This document shows positions 54,096 to 62,859 of a stretch of 64,000 nt of DNA, piece by piece (positions within the stretch are counted from its first letter, which is position 1; the number at the start of each line of letters is the position of its first letter). A program made the translations under genes and the position numbers. The DNA is taken from positions 1-64,000 of the forward strand of contig CAWHMD010000014.1 in the NCBI GenBank assembly GCA_963830385.1, read 5' to 3'. The stretch comes from Bog-532 sp963830385 (GTDB taxonomy: Bacteria > Actinomycetota > Actinomycetes > Streptosporangiales > Streptosporangiaceae). The notes beneath the pieces are model-generated. The model searched no databases. It saw nothing but the letters and a program-made list of their open reading frames with translations, and was not told where the DNA came from.

Positions 54096-55526
54096 CTACG
54101 TCACCGGCCCGGCGGGCAGCCAGATGCGTACCCGGGTGCCCTGCCCTGGTGCGGAGGCCAGGTCGGCGTGACCGTTGTGCGCCACCGCGATGGCCTGCAC
54201 TATCGACAGGCCCAGGCCGCTGCCCCCGTCAGTTTTTTTGCCGCCGCCGTTCGGTTCGGCTCCGTCGCCCCGTTCGCCATCACCGTCCCGGGTACCCCGG
54301 TGGAACCGGTCGAAGGCCCGGGCCGCGTCCTGGTGGCTCATGCCGGGACCGGCGTCGGCCACCTCGATGAGCGCGCCGCCCGCGGCGGCGCTGAGCCGGA
54401 GCGTGGCCGGGGTGCCGGGCGGCGTGTGCTCACGCACGTTGGCCAGCAGGTTGGCCAGCACCTGGCGGACCCGTGGCTCGTCTGCCACCACCGCCAGCTC
54501 CGGTGGTGCCTGGACCGAGATCGGGCGCTCCGGCTCGACCGCGGCGGCGTCGGCGGCGGCGTCCCGGACCAGCCGTGCCAGGTCGATCCGGGTCAGGCTG
54601 AGGGATGAGCTGCGGTCCAGCCGGGCCAGCTCCAGGAGCTCCGCCACCAGGCGGCTCATCCGCTGCGATTCCTCGTCGATCCGGCGCATCGCCGTTGGCA
54701 GCTGGTCCGGTCCGAGCGCGCCGTGGCCGTACAGCTCGGCGTAGCCACGGATCGTGGTCAGCGGCGTGCGCAGCTCGTGCGAGGCGTCCGCCGCGAACTG
54801 GCGGACGCCTCGCTCCGACCGCAGCCGGGCGCTGAACGCCTGCTGGATCCGGTCCAGCATCGTGTTGATCGCGTCGGCCAGGCCGCCGACCTCGGCGTGG
54901 TCACCCGGGTCGGGCATCCGGGCGGTCAGGTCCCCCTGAGTGGTGATGCGCTGCGCCGTGGTGGCCATCTGGTTCAGCGGGGCCAGGCCGCGGCCGATCA
55001 GCCACCGGCCGCCCGCGGCCAGCAGCGCGAGCAGCGCGAAGCCGGTGATCAGCTCGGCCACCACCAGGCTGCGCACCCCGTCGGCGACCCGGCCGTGCGG
55101 CTCGGCGACGACCATGAAAATGTTCCGGCCGTCCACGGTGACCCGCCGGGCCGCCCCGGCCAGGCCGTGGCCACCCGGCACGCTGAACACCGTGCGCGTC
55201 CGGACGTCGGCCTTGAGCTGCTTGAGCTGGGCCAGCGTCATCGAGTTGAGGCTACCGCTGAGCGCGCTGGTATCGGGGGAGCCGTTGTCGTACGGGTAGA
55301 CCGTGCCCAGCGGGCCCACGAAGGCCACCGCGACGGCCGGGCTGGCTTCCAGCTGGGCCGGCGTCTCGCCCAGCGTGGCCAGCAGACTGTCGTCGAACTG
55401 GGCTTCCAGGTGGCCGCTGATCACGAACGCGCTGACCGTGCCCATGATGACCAGGAACAGGGCCGTCACCGCGATCAGGCCTGCCAGCAGCCGGGCCCGC
55501 AGCGACAGCCGGGAGGAACGGTTCAT
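54096..55526 (-). CDS. Sensor histidine kinase (EnvZ/OmpR class)
   Basis: The 476-residue product has membrane helices near 12-36 and 150-172, an extracytoplasmic sensor between them, a HAMP domain (APLNQMATTAQRITTQGDL), the HisKA block FAADASHELRTPLTTIRGY with phospho-His250, and the ATP lid N, G1 and G2 boxes (LANLLANVREHTPP, DAGPGM, GSGLGLSIVQAIAVAHNG). The ATG overlaps the response-regulator stop (ATGA), so translation is coupled. The signal is unknown; the external domain is about 115 residues. Confidence 0.93.
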   Translation of the reverse strand: MNRSSRLSLRARLLAGLIAVTALFLVIMGTVSAFVISGHLEAQFDDSLLATLGETPAQLEASPAVAVAFVGPLGTVYPYDNGSPDTSALSGSLNSMTLAQLKQLKADVRTRTVFSVPGGHGLAGAARRVTVDGRNIFMVVAEPHGRVADGVRSLVVAELITGFALLALLAAGGRWLIGRGLAPLNQMATTAQRITTQGDLTARMPDPGDHAEVGGLADAINTMLDRIQQAFSARLRSERGVRQFAADASHELRTPLTTIRGYAELYGHGALGPDQLPTAMRRIDEESQRMSRLVAELLELARLDRSSSLSLTRIDLARLVRDAAADAAAVEPERPISVQAPPELAVVADEPRVRQVLANLLANVREHTPPGTPATLRLSAAAGGALIEVADAGPGMSHQDAARAFDRFHRGTRDGDGERGDGAEPNGGGKKTDGGSGLGLSIVQAIAVAHNGHADLASAPGQGTRVRIWLPAGPVT

Positions 55527-56263
55527 GGTCGGGACGGGGCGGGATCCGGGACCGGCGGCATCGGCCGCAGCGTGTAACCGACTCCCCGCTGGGTGTGGAT
55601 CAGGGGCGGCCCGAGCGGGTCGAGCTTGCGCCGGAGATAGCTGACGTAGGTCTCCACGATCTGGGACTGGCCGGCGTAGTCCCAGCCCCACACGTTCTCC
55701 AGCAGCTGGGCCCGGCTCAGTACCCGGCCCTGGTGCCGCATCAGGTAGGCGAGCAGCCGGAACTCGGTCGGGGAGAGCTCGACCGGGGCCCCGGCCCGGT
55801 GTACCGTCCAGCGGGACTCATCCAGCTCCAGGTCCCCGGCCTGCAGCGTGGCTGCCTCGTCGGGCTCGGCCTGGCCCGCCCGGGCGGCCCGGCGCAGCAC
55901 GGCCCGGATCCGGGCCACCAGCGCCTCCACCGAGAACGGCTTGGTCACGTAGTCGTCGCCGCCGAGCGCCAGCCCCTGCACGGTATCGGAGGAGGTGTCG
56001 CGGGCGGTGAGGAAGATGATCGGCACCTCGTCGCCGCGGGCCCGCAACTGGCGGCACACTTCGAAACCGCTCAGATCGGGCAGCATCACGTCCAGCACGA
56101 CCAGGTCGGGCTGGCTCGCCTCCGCGCAGCGCAGTGCCTCCTTGCCGGTCGCGGCGGTCACCACCGTGCAGCCGTGGAAGCTGAGCGCGACCTGCACCAG
56201 CTCACGGATGTTGGGCTCGTCGTCGACGACGAGCACCTTCGGGATGTGCGTGTTCTCAGCCAT
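55523..56263 (-). CDS. OmpR-family response regulator
   Basis: The 246-residue product has a receiver domain with the acidic pair VDDEP, phosphoacceptor Asp58 (LVVLDVM), Thr in FLTARD and Lys108 in DYVTKPFS, then a winged helix with LSPTEFRLLAYLMRHQGRVLSRAQLLENVWGWDY and VETYVSYLRRKLD. It pairs with the kinase that follows. The neighbouring secreted-protein genes are plausible targets. Confidence 0.95.
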   Translation of the reverse strand: MAENTHIPKVLVVDDEPNIRELVQVALSFHGCTVVTAATGKEALRCAEASQPDLVVLDVMLPDLSGFEVCRQLRARGDEVPIIFLTARDTSSDTVQGLALGGDDYVTKPFSVEALVARIRAVLRRAARAGQAEPDEAATLQAGDLELDESRWTVHRAGAPVELSPTEFRLLAYLMRHQGRVLSRAQLLENVWGWDYAGQSQIVETYVSYLRRKLDPLGPPLIHTQRGVGYTLRPMPPVPDPAPSRP

Positions 56264-56384
56264 GGCGTCCCGCTCTATTTTCGGTCATCAGCGGTGATGG
56301 AAGCGCCGCCGGGCCACCGGCTGACGCCTGACGCCCGTGCCACGCCGCTGAGGGCGTGACACGGGCGGCCAGACGTGTGCTGGG

Positions 56385-57311
56385 TCAGGAATGCGAACCC
56401 ATCGCACTCGGGGTGGCGCTAACGGATACCGGCGTCGTCGGAGCGACGGTCGGCGTGGTCGTGGTGGTCGGGGTGGTGGTCGGCGCGACGGTGGTGCTCG
56501 GTGTCGCGGTCGGGGTGGTGGTCGTGGTCACCGCCTTTTCGATGAGGATGACCTTGGCGTGCAGCGTCCGGTCGGCCCGGGTGCCGGCGACGAACACCAG
56601 ATCACCACGTTGCAGGCCGGCCGCGGTGGTGGTGGCGGGCTGGCGCCACCAGCTGTGGCCCTGCTGGACAGTGGCCATGTTGCTGGTGACGGTGACCGTG
56701 ACCGTGACGCCGGTGCCGGCGATGTTCACCGAAACGGTGGTCGCGGTCGGCGCCAGCACCTTCTGCGCGGCGGTGGTGCTGCCGGACACGGTAGCGGCGG
56801 CCGGTGCCATCTGCCCGGTCATCGCGGCCGTGGCGGCCGCGCTGCTACCGGTCAGCGCGGTGGTGCCGGTCCGGCTGGCGGCGACGTTCGTGACCTTGGT
56901 GCCCTTGGACAGCCACCAGACGTTGAATGTGCCATTGGCCGCGCGAATCAGCACGAAGTTCTTGGTCGCCAGGACCACCCGGCCACGTTCGAAGGCCAGC
57001 TTGGTGTGGCCGTGCCACATCTCCGTCTCGCGCCTGGTATTGGCCAAGTCGGAGAACAGCGCAAACGCACGCGAGTGCGACCATGAGTAATCGGCCAGGG
57101 CGGCATTGAGAATGCTTCCCTGATTGCTGCCGTGCGAATAACTCCGGCTGTAACCGGCCGACGAGGCGGCGGTCACGGCCGACGGGCTGGTGGCCAGCGC
57201 CACCGCTCCGATCGCGCCGCCACCGACCACCACAGCGGTCCCGATACCCAGGCTTACCTTGGCCTTCCTGCCCCGGCGGCCAGCCGGGCGACGCCGATTG
57301 CGGCCCATCAT
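56385..57311 (-). CDS. Membrane-anchored secreted protein with Thr/Pro-rich tail
   Basis: The 308-residue product has a basic N-terminus, one membrane helix (LGIGTAVVVGGGAIGAVALA), and an outside domain with two similar beta units: FERGRVVLATKNFVLIRAANGTFNVWWLSKGTKVTNVA and LQRGDLVFVAGTRADRTLHAKVILIEK. The tail is a Thr/Pro spacer. A related unit occurs in the protein at 57664-58269, so the two are paralogs in part. It lies upstream of the two-component genes on the same strand (122 bp). The function is unknown; a DUF5666-like small beta-barrel is possible. Confidence 0.7.
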   Translation of the reverse strand: MMGRNRRRPAGRRGRKAKVSLGIGTAVVVGGGAIGAVALATSPSAVTAASSAGYSRSYSHGSNQGSILNAALADYSWSHSRAFALFSDLANTRRETEMWHGHTKLAFERGRVVLATKNFVLIRAANGTFNVWWLSKGTKVTNVAASRTGTTALTGSSAAATAAMTGQMAPAAATVSGSTTAAQKVLAPTATTVSVNIAGTGVTVTVTVTSNMATVQQGHSWWRQPATTTAAGLQRGDLVFVAGTRADRTLHAKVILIEKAVTTTTTPTATPSTTVAPTTTPTTTTTPTVAPTTPVSVSATPSAMGSHS

Positions 57312-57606
57312 CCCTGCCTCCCTGTCCGGGTCCCGCGCCCGCCACGCAGACCCGACGACTGCTCATTCCGGTGTATTGCTGGATAGCCGAAGGACGGCTC
57401 GTACGTATCCATGGCAGCCAGCGTGCACCGGAATCGCCGGATTGGCTGGGCTCCTAGGCCCCTGTAAGCAGTCTGTTCCAGAGTTCACATTCCGCTTACG
57501 GGGATTTGCGGAAGCGGCGGCGGCAATCGGCAAATGCTTAACGATGCCTTTCGTAAGAAATACGTTCCGGAATTCACATTTTCGGCGGAGCGCCCCCGGC
57601 AGCAAG
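57312..57606. promoter_or_regulatory. Intergenic region with direct and inverted repeats
   Basis: GTTCCAGAGTTCACATTCCG (57475-57494) recurs as GTTCCGGAATTCACATTTTC (57564-57583), 89 bp apart, in the same orientation. Between them CTTACG...CGTAAG and GATTTGC...GCAAATG make nested inverted repeats. No gene is seen. It lies upstream of the 56385-57311 gene and may be its control region or a small non-autonomous repeat element. Confidence 0.4.
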
Positions 57607-57641
57607 GCGTGCCCGGCGACCCCCGCGGTCGCCGGGCACGC
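57607..57641 (-). terminator. Perfect 15-bp hairpin terminator
   Basis: GCGTGCCCGGCGACC (57607-57621) pairs with 57627-57641 around a 5-nt loop, 22 bp after the stop of the minus-strand gene. Confidence 0.88.
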
Positions 57642-57663
57642 CCGCCTGGGGGGCGAGCCAGGG

Positions 57664-58269
57664 TCAGCTGGAGCTGGTGCCGCCCGTGGAGGACGGGGCG
57701 GGCGACGGTGTGCTGCTCTTGGGAGCGGCGATGATGACGACCCGGGCGTCCCGCGCCCCGGACGTGATCGGGCCGGCCACCAGGACGCGCTCGCCCTTGG
57801 CGATGTCGGAGATGCTGACCTTCTGGCCGCCTTTGCGCACGGTCGTGGCCGACTCGTACTGCCAGGTCCAGGTGGTGCCGTTGGCCGCCTTGACCACCAC
57901 GCTGCCGTTGCTCTGGCTGCCGTCGGCCGAGACCACGGTCCCGCGCTCGTAGGCGAGGGTGCGGCTGGTGCCGTCCTTGCCGCGGAAGGTGGCCTGGCCG
58001 TACATGCCACCCAGACGGCGGAGCCGGACCAGGGCAGCGGCCCGCTTGGCCTGGGCGGCCGGTGAGGTCGCGGTGGCGCTGGGCGAGCTGCTCAGCGCGT
58101 CGTTGAGGGTCGCGGCGGTGCCCGAAGAGGCCGATGCGGGGGACGAGCCGCCGGTCAGCGCCGATACGGCCAGGGCCCCGCCCGCGCCCAGGAGCACCAC
58201 CATGACCAGGCCAGCCACCACGAACAGAGGGTTCCGGCGGCGGCCAGAAGACTGCTTCAGTGCGTTCAT
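57664..58269 (-). CDS. Membrane-anchored secreted protein with single beta unit
   Basis: The 201-residue product starts MNALKQSSGRRRNPLFVV with one membrane helix, then a Ser/Ala-rich spacer and an outside domain GQATFRGKDGTSRTLAYERGTVVSADGSQS...VVVKAANGTTWTWQYESATTVRKGGQKVSISDIAKGERVLVAGP, ending in a Ser/Pro tail. The domain resembles that of the 56385-57311 product (ERG.VV, AANGT, G..V.VAG). ATG 58269 is the membrane-anchor start. Function unknown; both proteins may be wall-facing partners of the adjacent kinase. Confidence 0.75.
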   Translation of the reverse strand: MNALKQSSGRRRNPLFVVAGLVMVVLLGAGGALAVSALTGGSSPASASSGTAATLNDALSSSPSATATSPAAQAKRAAALVRLRRLGGMYGQATFRGKDGTSRTLAYERGTVVSADGSQSNGSVVVKAANGTTWTWQYESATTVRKGGQKVSISDIAKGERVLVAGPITSGARDARVVIIAAPKSSTPSPAPSSTGGTSSS

Positions 58270-58379
58270 GCCGCGAGTCTCGGTGGCCAGTCTGGGATAC
58301 CGGTCGGCCTTTCCTGGGAGCAGCCTGGGAACGCCATGAGCGTTCCCTGGCAGGCCTTGTCTTCCGGCCTGGCCGGGTG

Positions 58380-60122
58380 TTACATCCGCTCCGGTACCGG
58401 CACCCCGAGCAGGCCGAGCCCGCTCACCAGCGCCCGCAGCGTGAGCGCGCACAGCGCCAGCCGGGACTCCCGCTCGCTGTCGAGGTCGGCCTTCAGCACC
58501 GGGCACATCTCGTAGAAGGCGGTGAACTGGCTGGCCAGCTCGAACAGATAGCTGCAGAGCCGGTGCGGCTCGGTGCTGCCGGCCACCGCCCAGACGGCCG
58601 GCCCGAAGCCGAGCAGCTTCAGCGCCAGGTCACGCTCGGCCTTCTCCTTGATCACGACCGGCCCGGCGACCCCGGCCGGGTCGAGCCCGGCCCGGCGGAA
58701 GATCGACCGGATCCGGGCCGCCGCGTACTGCAGGTAGGGGCCGGTGTTCCCCTTGAATGAGATCATCCGGTCCCAGTCGAAGACGTACTCGCTGTCCCGG
58801 GCGGTGGACAGGTCGGCGTACTTCACCGCTCCGATCCCGACCGCCTCGGCGATGCTCGCCAGCGTCGGCTCGTCGAACTGCGAGCTGACCTCCAGCTCGT
58901 TGAGGATGCCCCGGGCCCGGTCCACGCCCTCCCGCAGCAGGGCACTCAGCTTGATGCTGTCGCCGCTCCGGGTGCGCAGGATCTTGCCGTCGGTGCCCAG
59001 CACGTTGCCGATCTGGGCGTGCTCGAAGCTCGTCCCATCCGGGATCCAGCCCGCCTGCCGGGCGACCGCGAAGACCATCCGGAAGTGCAGGGCCTGCGCC
59101 GACCCGACCACGTAGATGGCCCGGTCCACGTCCAGGTCGTCCACCCGGTAGCGGATCGTGGCCAGGTCGGTCGAGGAGTAGTTGTAGCCACCATCGCTCT
59201 TGCGCACGATGACCGGCAGCGGGCTGCCGTCGCGGCCGGTGAACCCGGGCGGGAACACGCACAGCGCGCCCTCGTCGAGCACCGCCAGCCCGGCCGTCTC
59301 GAGGTCGGCCACCACCCCCGGCAGCATCTCGTTGTAGAAGCTCTCGCCCCGGATGTCGTCGTCGGTGAGCGTGACCCGCAGCGTGCTGTAGATCCGGTGC
59401 AGGTAGTCCTTGAACAGCTCGATCAGTTCCTGCCAGAGCCGCAGCGTGGCCGGGTCGCCGCCCTGCAGCAGCACCACCCGCTGCCGGGACCGGTCGGCGA
59501 ACACCGGATCGGTGTCGAACTTGGTCCGGGCCGCCTGGTAGAAGGTGTTCGGGTCGGTCCGCAGCGTGGCTGCCGCGGGTGAGTCCTCGCCCACGTCGAG
59601 CAGGTGCTCGATCAGCATGCCGAACGGCGTGCCCCAGTCGCCGACGTGGTTGTCCCTGATCACGTGGTGCCCGGCGAAGTCCAGCACGCGCGCGATCGCA
59701 TCCCCCACGATCGTGGTGCGCAGGTGCCCGACGTGCATTTCCTTGGCGATATTGGGCGAGGAGTACTCGACCACCACGGTCTTCGGGTCGGCCGCCGTGT
59801 CGGTGCCGAGCCGCTCGTCGGCCCGCATGGCGTCGGCCTGGGCGGCGATCCAGTCGTCGCGCAGCGTCAGGTTGATGAAGCCGGGCCCGCTGACTTCCGG
59901 GGCGAGGCAGACGTCATCGACTGCGAGGGCGCCCGCCAGCTGGGTGGCGACCTCCCGGGGCGGCTGGCCGAGCCGCTTGGCCAGCGACAAGGCCACATTG
60001 GCCTGGAAGTCGGCGTGCTGGGACGGGCGGATCAGCGGGTCGGTGTCCCGGTAGGCCTCGCCGAATGCCACGGCGAGGCCATCCTGCACCCGGCGCGCGA
60101 GCAATTCCTGCGGATTGGCCAT
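58380..60122 (-). CDS. argS: Arginyl-tRNA synthetase
   Basis: The 580-residue product is a class I synthetase with the HIGH-type motif NIAKEMHVGHLRTTIVGD near residue 130, NHVGDWGTPFGMLIEHLLD, GDSIKLSALL in the KMSKS region, and the C-terminal anticodon domain ending LGLLGVPVPERM. The N-terminal additional domain (PSQHADFQANVALSLAKRLG) is present. It charges tRNA-Arg. The classic KMSK is not obvious, which is usual for many ArgRS. Full length, no frameshift. Confidence 0.95.
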   Translation of the reverse strand: MANPQELLARRVQDGLAVAFGEAYRDTDPLIRPSQHADFQANVALSLAKRLGQPPREVATQLAGALAVDDVCLAPEVSGPGFINLTLRDDWIAAQADAMRADERLGTDTAADPKTVVVEYSSPNIAKEMHVGHLRTTIVGDAIARVLDFAGHHVIRDNHVGDWGTPFGMLIEHLLDVGEDSPAAATLRTDPNTFYQAARTKFDTDPVFADRSRQRVVLLQGGDPATLRLWQELIELFKDYLHRIYSTLRVTLTDDDIRGESFYNEMLPGVVADLETAGLAVLDEGALCVFPPGFTGRDGSPLPVIVRKSDGGYNYSSTDLATIRYRVDDLDVDRAIYVVGSAQALHFRMVFAVARQAGWIPDGTSFEHAQIGNVLGTDGKILRTRSGDSIKLSALLREGVDRARGILNELEVSSQFDEPTLASIAEAVGIGAVKYADLSTARDSEYVFDWDRMISFKGNTGPYLQYAAARIRSIFRRAGLDPAGVAGPVVIKEKAERDLALKLLGFGPAVWAVAGSTEPHRLCSYLFELASQFTAFYEMCPVLKADLDSERESRLALCALTLRALVSGLGLLGVPVPERM

Positions 60123-60131
60123 GTAACCAGC

Positions 60132-61349
60132 CTATCGGCGGTCCGGAACCGCCCGCTCCCCGTTATTGGGGCTCAGGTTGCCAGCGCCCGGGGCCTGATC
60201 ACGGCGGCGGCGGAAGTGGCCGGGCCGCCCCGGGCCCAGCCGCTCCTTGATCTTGTCCACGATCTGGCCGCGGGCCAGGTCGCGGGCGAGCACGCAGGCG
60301 GAATTGACGCCGCGGGCCGTGCTGGCGCCGTGGGCGATGACCACCGTCCCGCCCAGCCCGAGCAGGGCGGCGCCGCCGTAGGTCTCGGAGTCCAGCCGTT
60401 CGGCCAGCTCACGGAAGGCGCGGCGCTGCAGCATCGCCCCGGCCCGGGCCATCCGGCTGGCGGTCACCGTGTCCCGCAGCTGCGCGGCCGCGAACCGGAC
60501 CGTGCCCTCCAGCGTCTTCAGCGCGACGTTTCCGGTGAACCCGTCGGTGACGACCACGTCCACCTTGCCCCCCATCAGGTCGCCGCCCTCGATGTTGCCG
60601 GCGAAGCTCAGCGGTGAGGCGCCGTGAGCCGGTTCGGCGACCAGCAGCTCGTGGGTCTCCCGGGTCAGCTTGTTGCCCTTGCCCGGTTCGGCGCCGATCG
60701 TCAGCAGCCCCACCCGGGGGGCCTGGATGCCCAGGGTCACCTGCGCATAGGCCACGCCGAGCTGGGCGAACTGCACGAGCATTTCCGGCTTCGGGTCGGC
60801 GGTGGCGCCCACATCGATCAGCAGGGTCGGGCGCGGCCGGGTGGGCAGCACCGCGGCCAGGGCCGGCCGCACACCGCCCCCCAGCGGCTTGAGCCGGAGC
60901 CGGGCGGTGGTCACGATCCCGCCGGTCGGCCCGGCCGACACCACCGCCGCCGCCTGGCCCTTGCGCACCAGCTGGCAGGCCACCGCGATGCTGGTCCGGG
61001 TCCGGCGCCGGATGGCCAGCGCGCCCTCGCTCATGCCCAGCACGTCCTCGGCCGGGGCGATGGGGATCTGGTTGGCGGTGACTCCGTGCCGGGCGAGCTC
61101 CGCCATCAGTGGTTCCGGCTGGCCGGCCAGGATGATCTGAACGCCGAAATCGCGGTGGGCCGCGACCGCCCCGGCGACGATTTCCGCGGGCGCGTGGTCG
61201 CCGCCCATGGCGTCGACCGCCACCGTCAGACCCGCGCCCGGGCCCGGGCCGGGGTCGGGGCCGAAGGGGAGCTGATCGGCCACGGCACCCCTCATTTCGT
61301 GCGTGTTGTAGCCGCCAAGGCGACCCGGCCGTATCATTCTCTGCGGCAT
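60132..61349 (-). CDS. plsX: Phosphate acyltransferase PlsX
   Basis: The product has VAVDAMGGDHAPAEIVAGAV, VLGMSEGALAIRRR, AAVVSAGPTGGIVTTARL, LIDVGATADPKPEMLVQFAQLG, GLLTIGAEPGKGNKL, FAGNIEGGDLMGGKVDVVVTDGFTGNVALKTLEG and GGAALLGLGGTVVIAHG, all PlsX blocks. It makes acyl-phosphate from acyl-ACP for phospholipid synthesis. A shorter start (ATG 61295) is possible; the 61349 start has AGGG upstream. The C-terminus is extended by about 40 low-complexity residues. It directly follows on from argS on the same strand with a 9-bp gap. Confidence 0.93.
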   Translation of the reverse strand: MPQRMIRPGRLGGYNTHEMRGAVADQLPFGPDPGPGPGAGLTVAVDAMGGDHAPAEIVAGAVAAHRDFGVQIILAGQPEPLMAELARHGVTANQIPIAPAEDVLGMSEGALAIRRRTRTSIAVACQLVRKGQAAAVVSAGPTGGIVTTARLRLKPLGGGVRPALAAVLPTRPRPTLLIDVGATADPKPEMLVQFAQLGVAYAQVTLGIQAPRVGLLTIGAEPGKGNKLTRETHELLVAEPAHGASPLSFAGNIEGGDLMGGKVDVVVTDGFTGNVALKTLEGTVRFAAAQLRDTVTASRMARAGAMLQRRAFRELAERLDSETYGGAALLGLGGTVVIAHGASTARGVNSACVLARDLARGQIVDKIKERLGPGRPGHFRRRRDQAPGAGNLSPNNGERAVPDRR

Positions 61350-61506
61350 CTGACCCTACCGGCTGTCTTCCCGCCAACGGCTGACGGCATGGGTCCAGGC
61401 CACGGGGAGCGACCGGCGCAGGCCGGTACGGGGCGATTCGGCAACCTTTTTGGGGACGCGTACGTCAAAAAGGGTGCCCTCGACTGAGCATCAGTAAAGG
61501 AGCTGT

Positions 61507-62859
61507 ATGACTTCAGTCCATCAGGCCATTCCGGCCCAGTTCGCGCCACCGGGTGAAGGACGCCGGTTCCGCGCGTACACCGCCAAGCACCTGGACACGC
61601 TCACTGAGCGGGCCGGGTTGCCCGAGGCCACCCGGCTGGCCGTGCGCGCTGTCGCCACCGTGCTGCCGTTCCGCACCAACACCTACGTGACCGAGCAGCT
61701 GATCGACTGGGGCGACGCCCCCGACGATCCGATCTACCGGCTCGTGTTCCCGCAGCCGGACATGCTGCCGCCCGACGATGTGAGCCGGTTGTCGGCCGCC
61801 CTCTCGTCCGGCGCCGAAGCCGGGGAGGTTCGCAAGCTGGCCCACGAGGTGCGGATGCGCCTCAACCCGCACCCGGCCGGCCAGCTGGTGCTGAACAAGG
61901 CGGCCCTGCAGGACGAGCCGCTGCCCGGCCTGCAGCACAAGTACCCGGAGACGGTGCTGTTCTTCCCGCGGCAGGGCCAGACCTGCCACGCGTACTGCAC
62001 CTACTGCTTCCGGTGGGCCCAGTTCGTCGACGAGCCGGACCTCAAGATGGCCTCCGACGACGTCGGATCGTTGGTGGCCTACCTGCACGCCCACCCCGAG
62101 GTGACCAGCGTGCTGGTCACCGGCGGGGACCCGATGATCATGGGTGAGCCGGTGCTCCGGCGCTACCTCGAGCCGCTCCTCGACCCCTCGCTGGAGCACC
62201 TCGAGTCAATCCGCATCGGCACCAAGTCCCTGGCATACTGGCCGCAGCGCTACGTCAGCGACCCGGACGCGGACGCCACCATGCGGCTGTTCGAGGAGGT
62301 CCGCGCGGCGGGCCGCACCCTCGCGTTCATGGCCCACTTCTCGCACCCGCGCGAGCTGGAACCGCCGGTCGTCGGCGAAGCGGTCCGCCGCATCCAGGGC
62401 GCCGGCGCGGTCATCCGCACCCAGGCGCCGCTGATCCGCACGATCAACGACGATCCGGCCGTCTGGTCCGGCATGTGGCGGACGCAGGCCCGGATGGGCA
62501 TGGTGCCGTACTACATGTTCGTGGAGCGCGACACCGGCCCGCAGGATTACTTCGCGGTGCCGCTGGCCCGGGCGCACGAGATCTTCCGCGACGCCTACGC
62601 CGGCGTGTCCGGGCTGTGCCGGACGGTGCGGGGACCGTCGATGTCGGCCACGCCGGGCAAGGTGTGCGTGGACGGGGTGGCCGAGGTGGCTGGGCAGAAG
62701 GTGTTCGTACTGCACCTGATCCAGGCCCGGCTGCCGGAGCTGGTCGGGCGGCCGTTCTTCGCGCACTACGACCCGGCCGCCACCTGGCTGTCTGACCTGC
62801 GGCCGGCCTTCGCGGAGCAGTTCCCGTGGACTCCCATATCCTCCCATCCATGGAACTGA
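61507..62859 (+). CDS. KamA-family radical SAM protein (lysine 2,3-aminomutase-like)
   Basis: The 450-residue product has the radical SAM triad C160-x3-C164-x2-C167 (TCHAYCTYC), LVTGGDPMIM (SAM-binding GGE-like region), IRIGTKSLAYWP, MAHFSHPREL and RTQAPLIRTINDD. The PLP-binding Lys and substrate residues of true lysine aminomutase cannot be checked without alignment, so the substrate is open; relatives include glutamate 2,3-aminomutase and EpmB. The region between 61350 and 61506 has no gene. It overlaps the SDR start by 10 bp, so the two are cotranscribed. Confidence 0.88.
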   Translation: MTSVHQAIPAQFAPPGEGRRFRAYTAKHLDTLTERAGLPEATRLAVRAVATVLPFRTNTYVTEQLIDWGDAPDDPIYRLVFPQPDMLPPDDVSRLSAALSSGAEAGEVRKLAHEVRMRLNPHPAGQLVLNKAALQDEPLPGLQHKYPETVLFFPRQGQTCHAYCTYCFRWAQFVDEPDLKMASDDVGSLVAYLHAHPEVTSVLVTGGDPMIMGEPVLRRYLEPLLDPSLEHLESIRIGTKSLAYWPQRYVSDPDADATMRLFEEVRAAGRTLAFMAHFSHPRELEPPVVGEAVRRIQGAGAVIRTQAPLIRTINDDPAVWSGMWRTQARMGMVPYYMFVERDTGPQDYFAVPLARAHEIFRDAYAGVSGLCRTVRGPSMSATPGKVCVDGVAEVAGQKVFVLHLIQARLPELVGRPFFAHYDPAATWLSDLRPAFAEQFPWTPISSHPWN

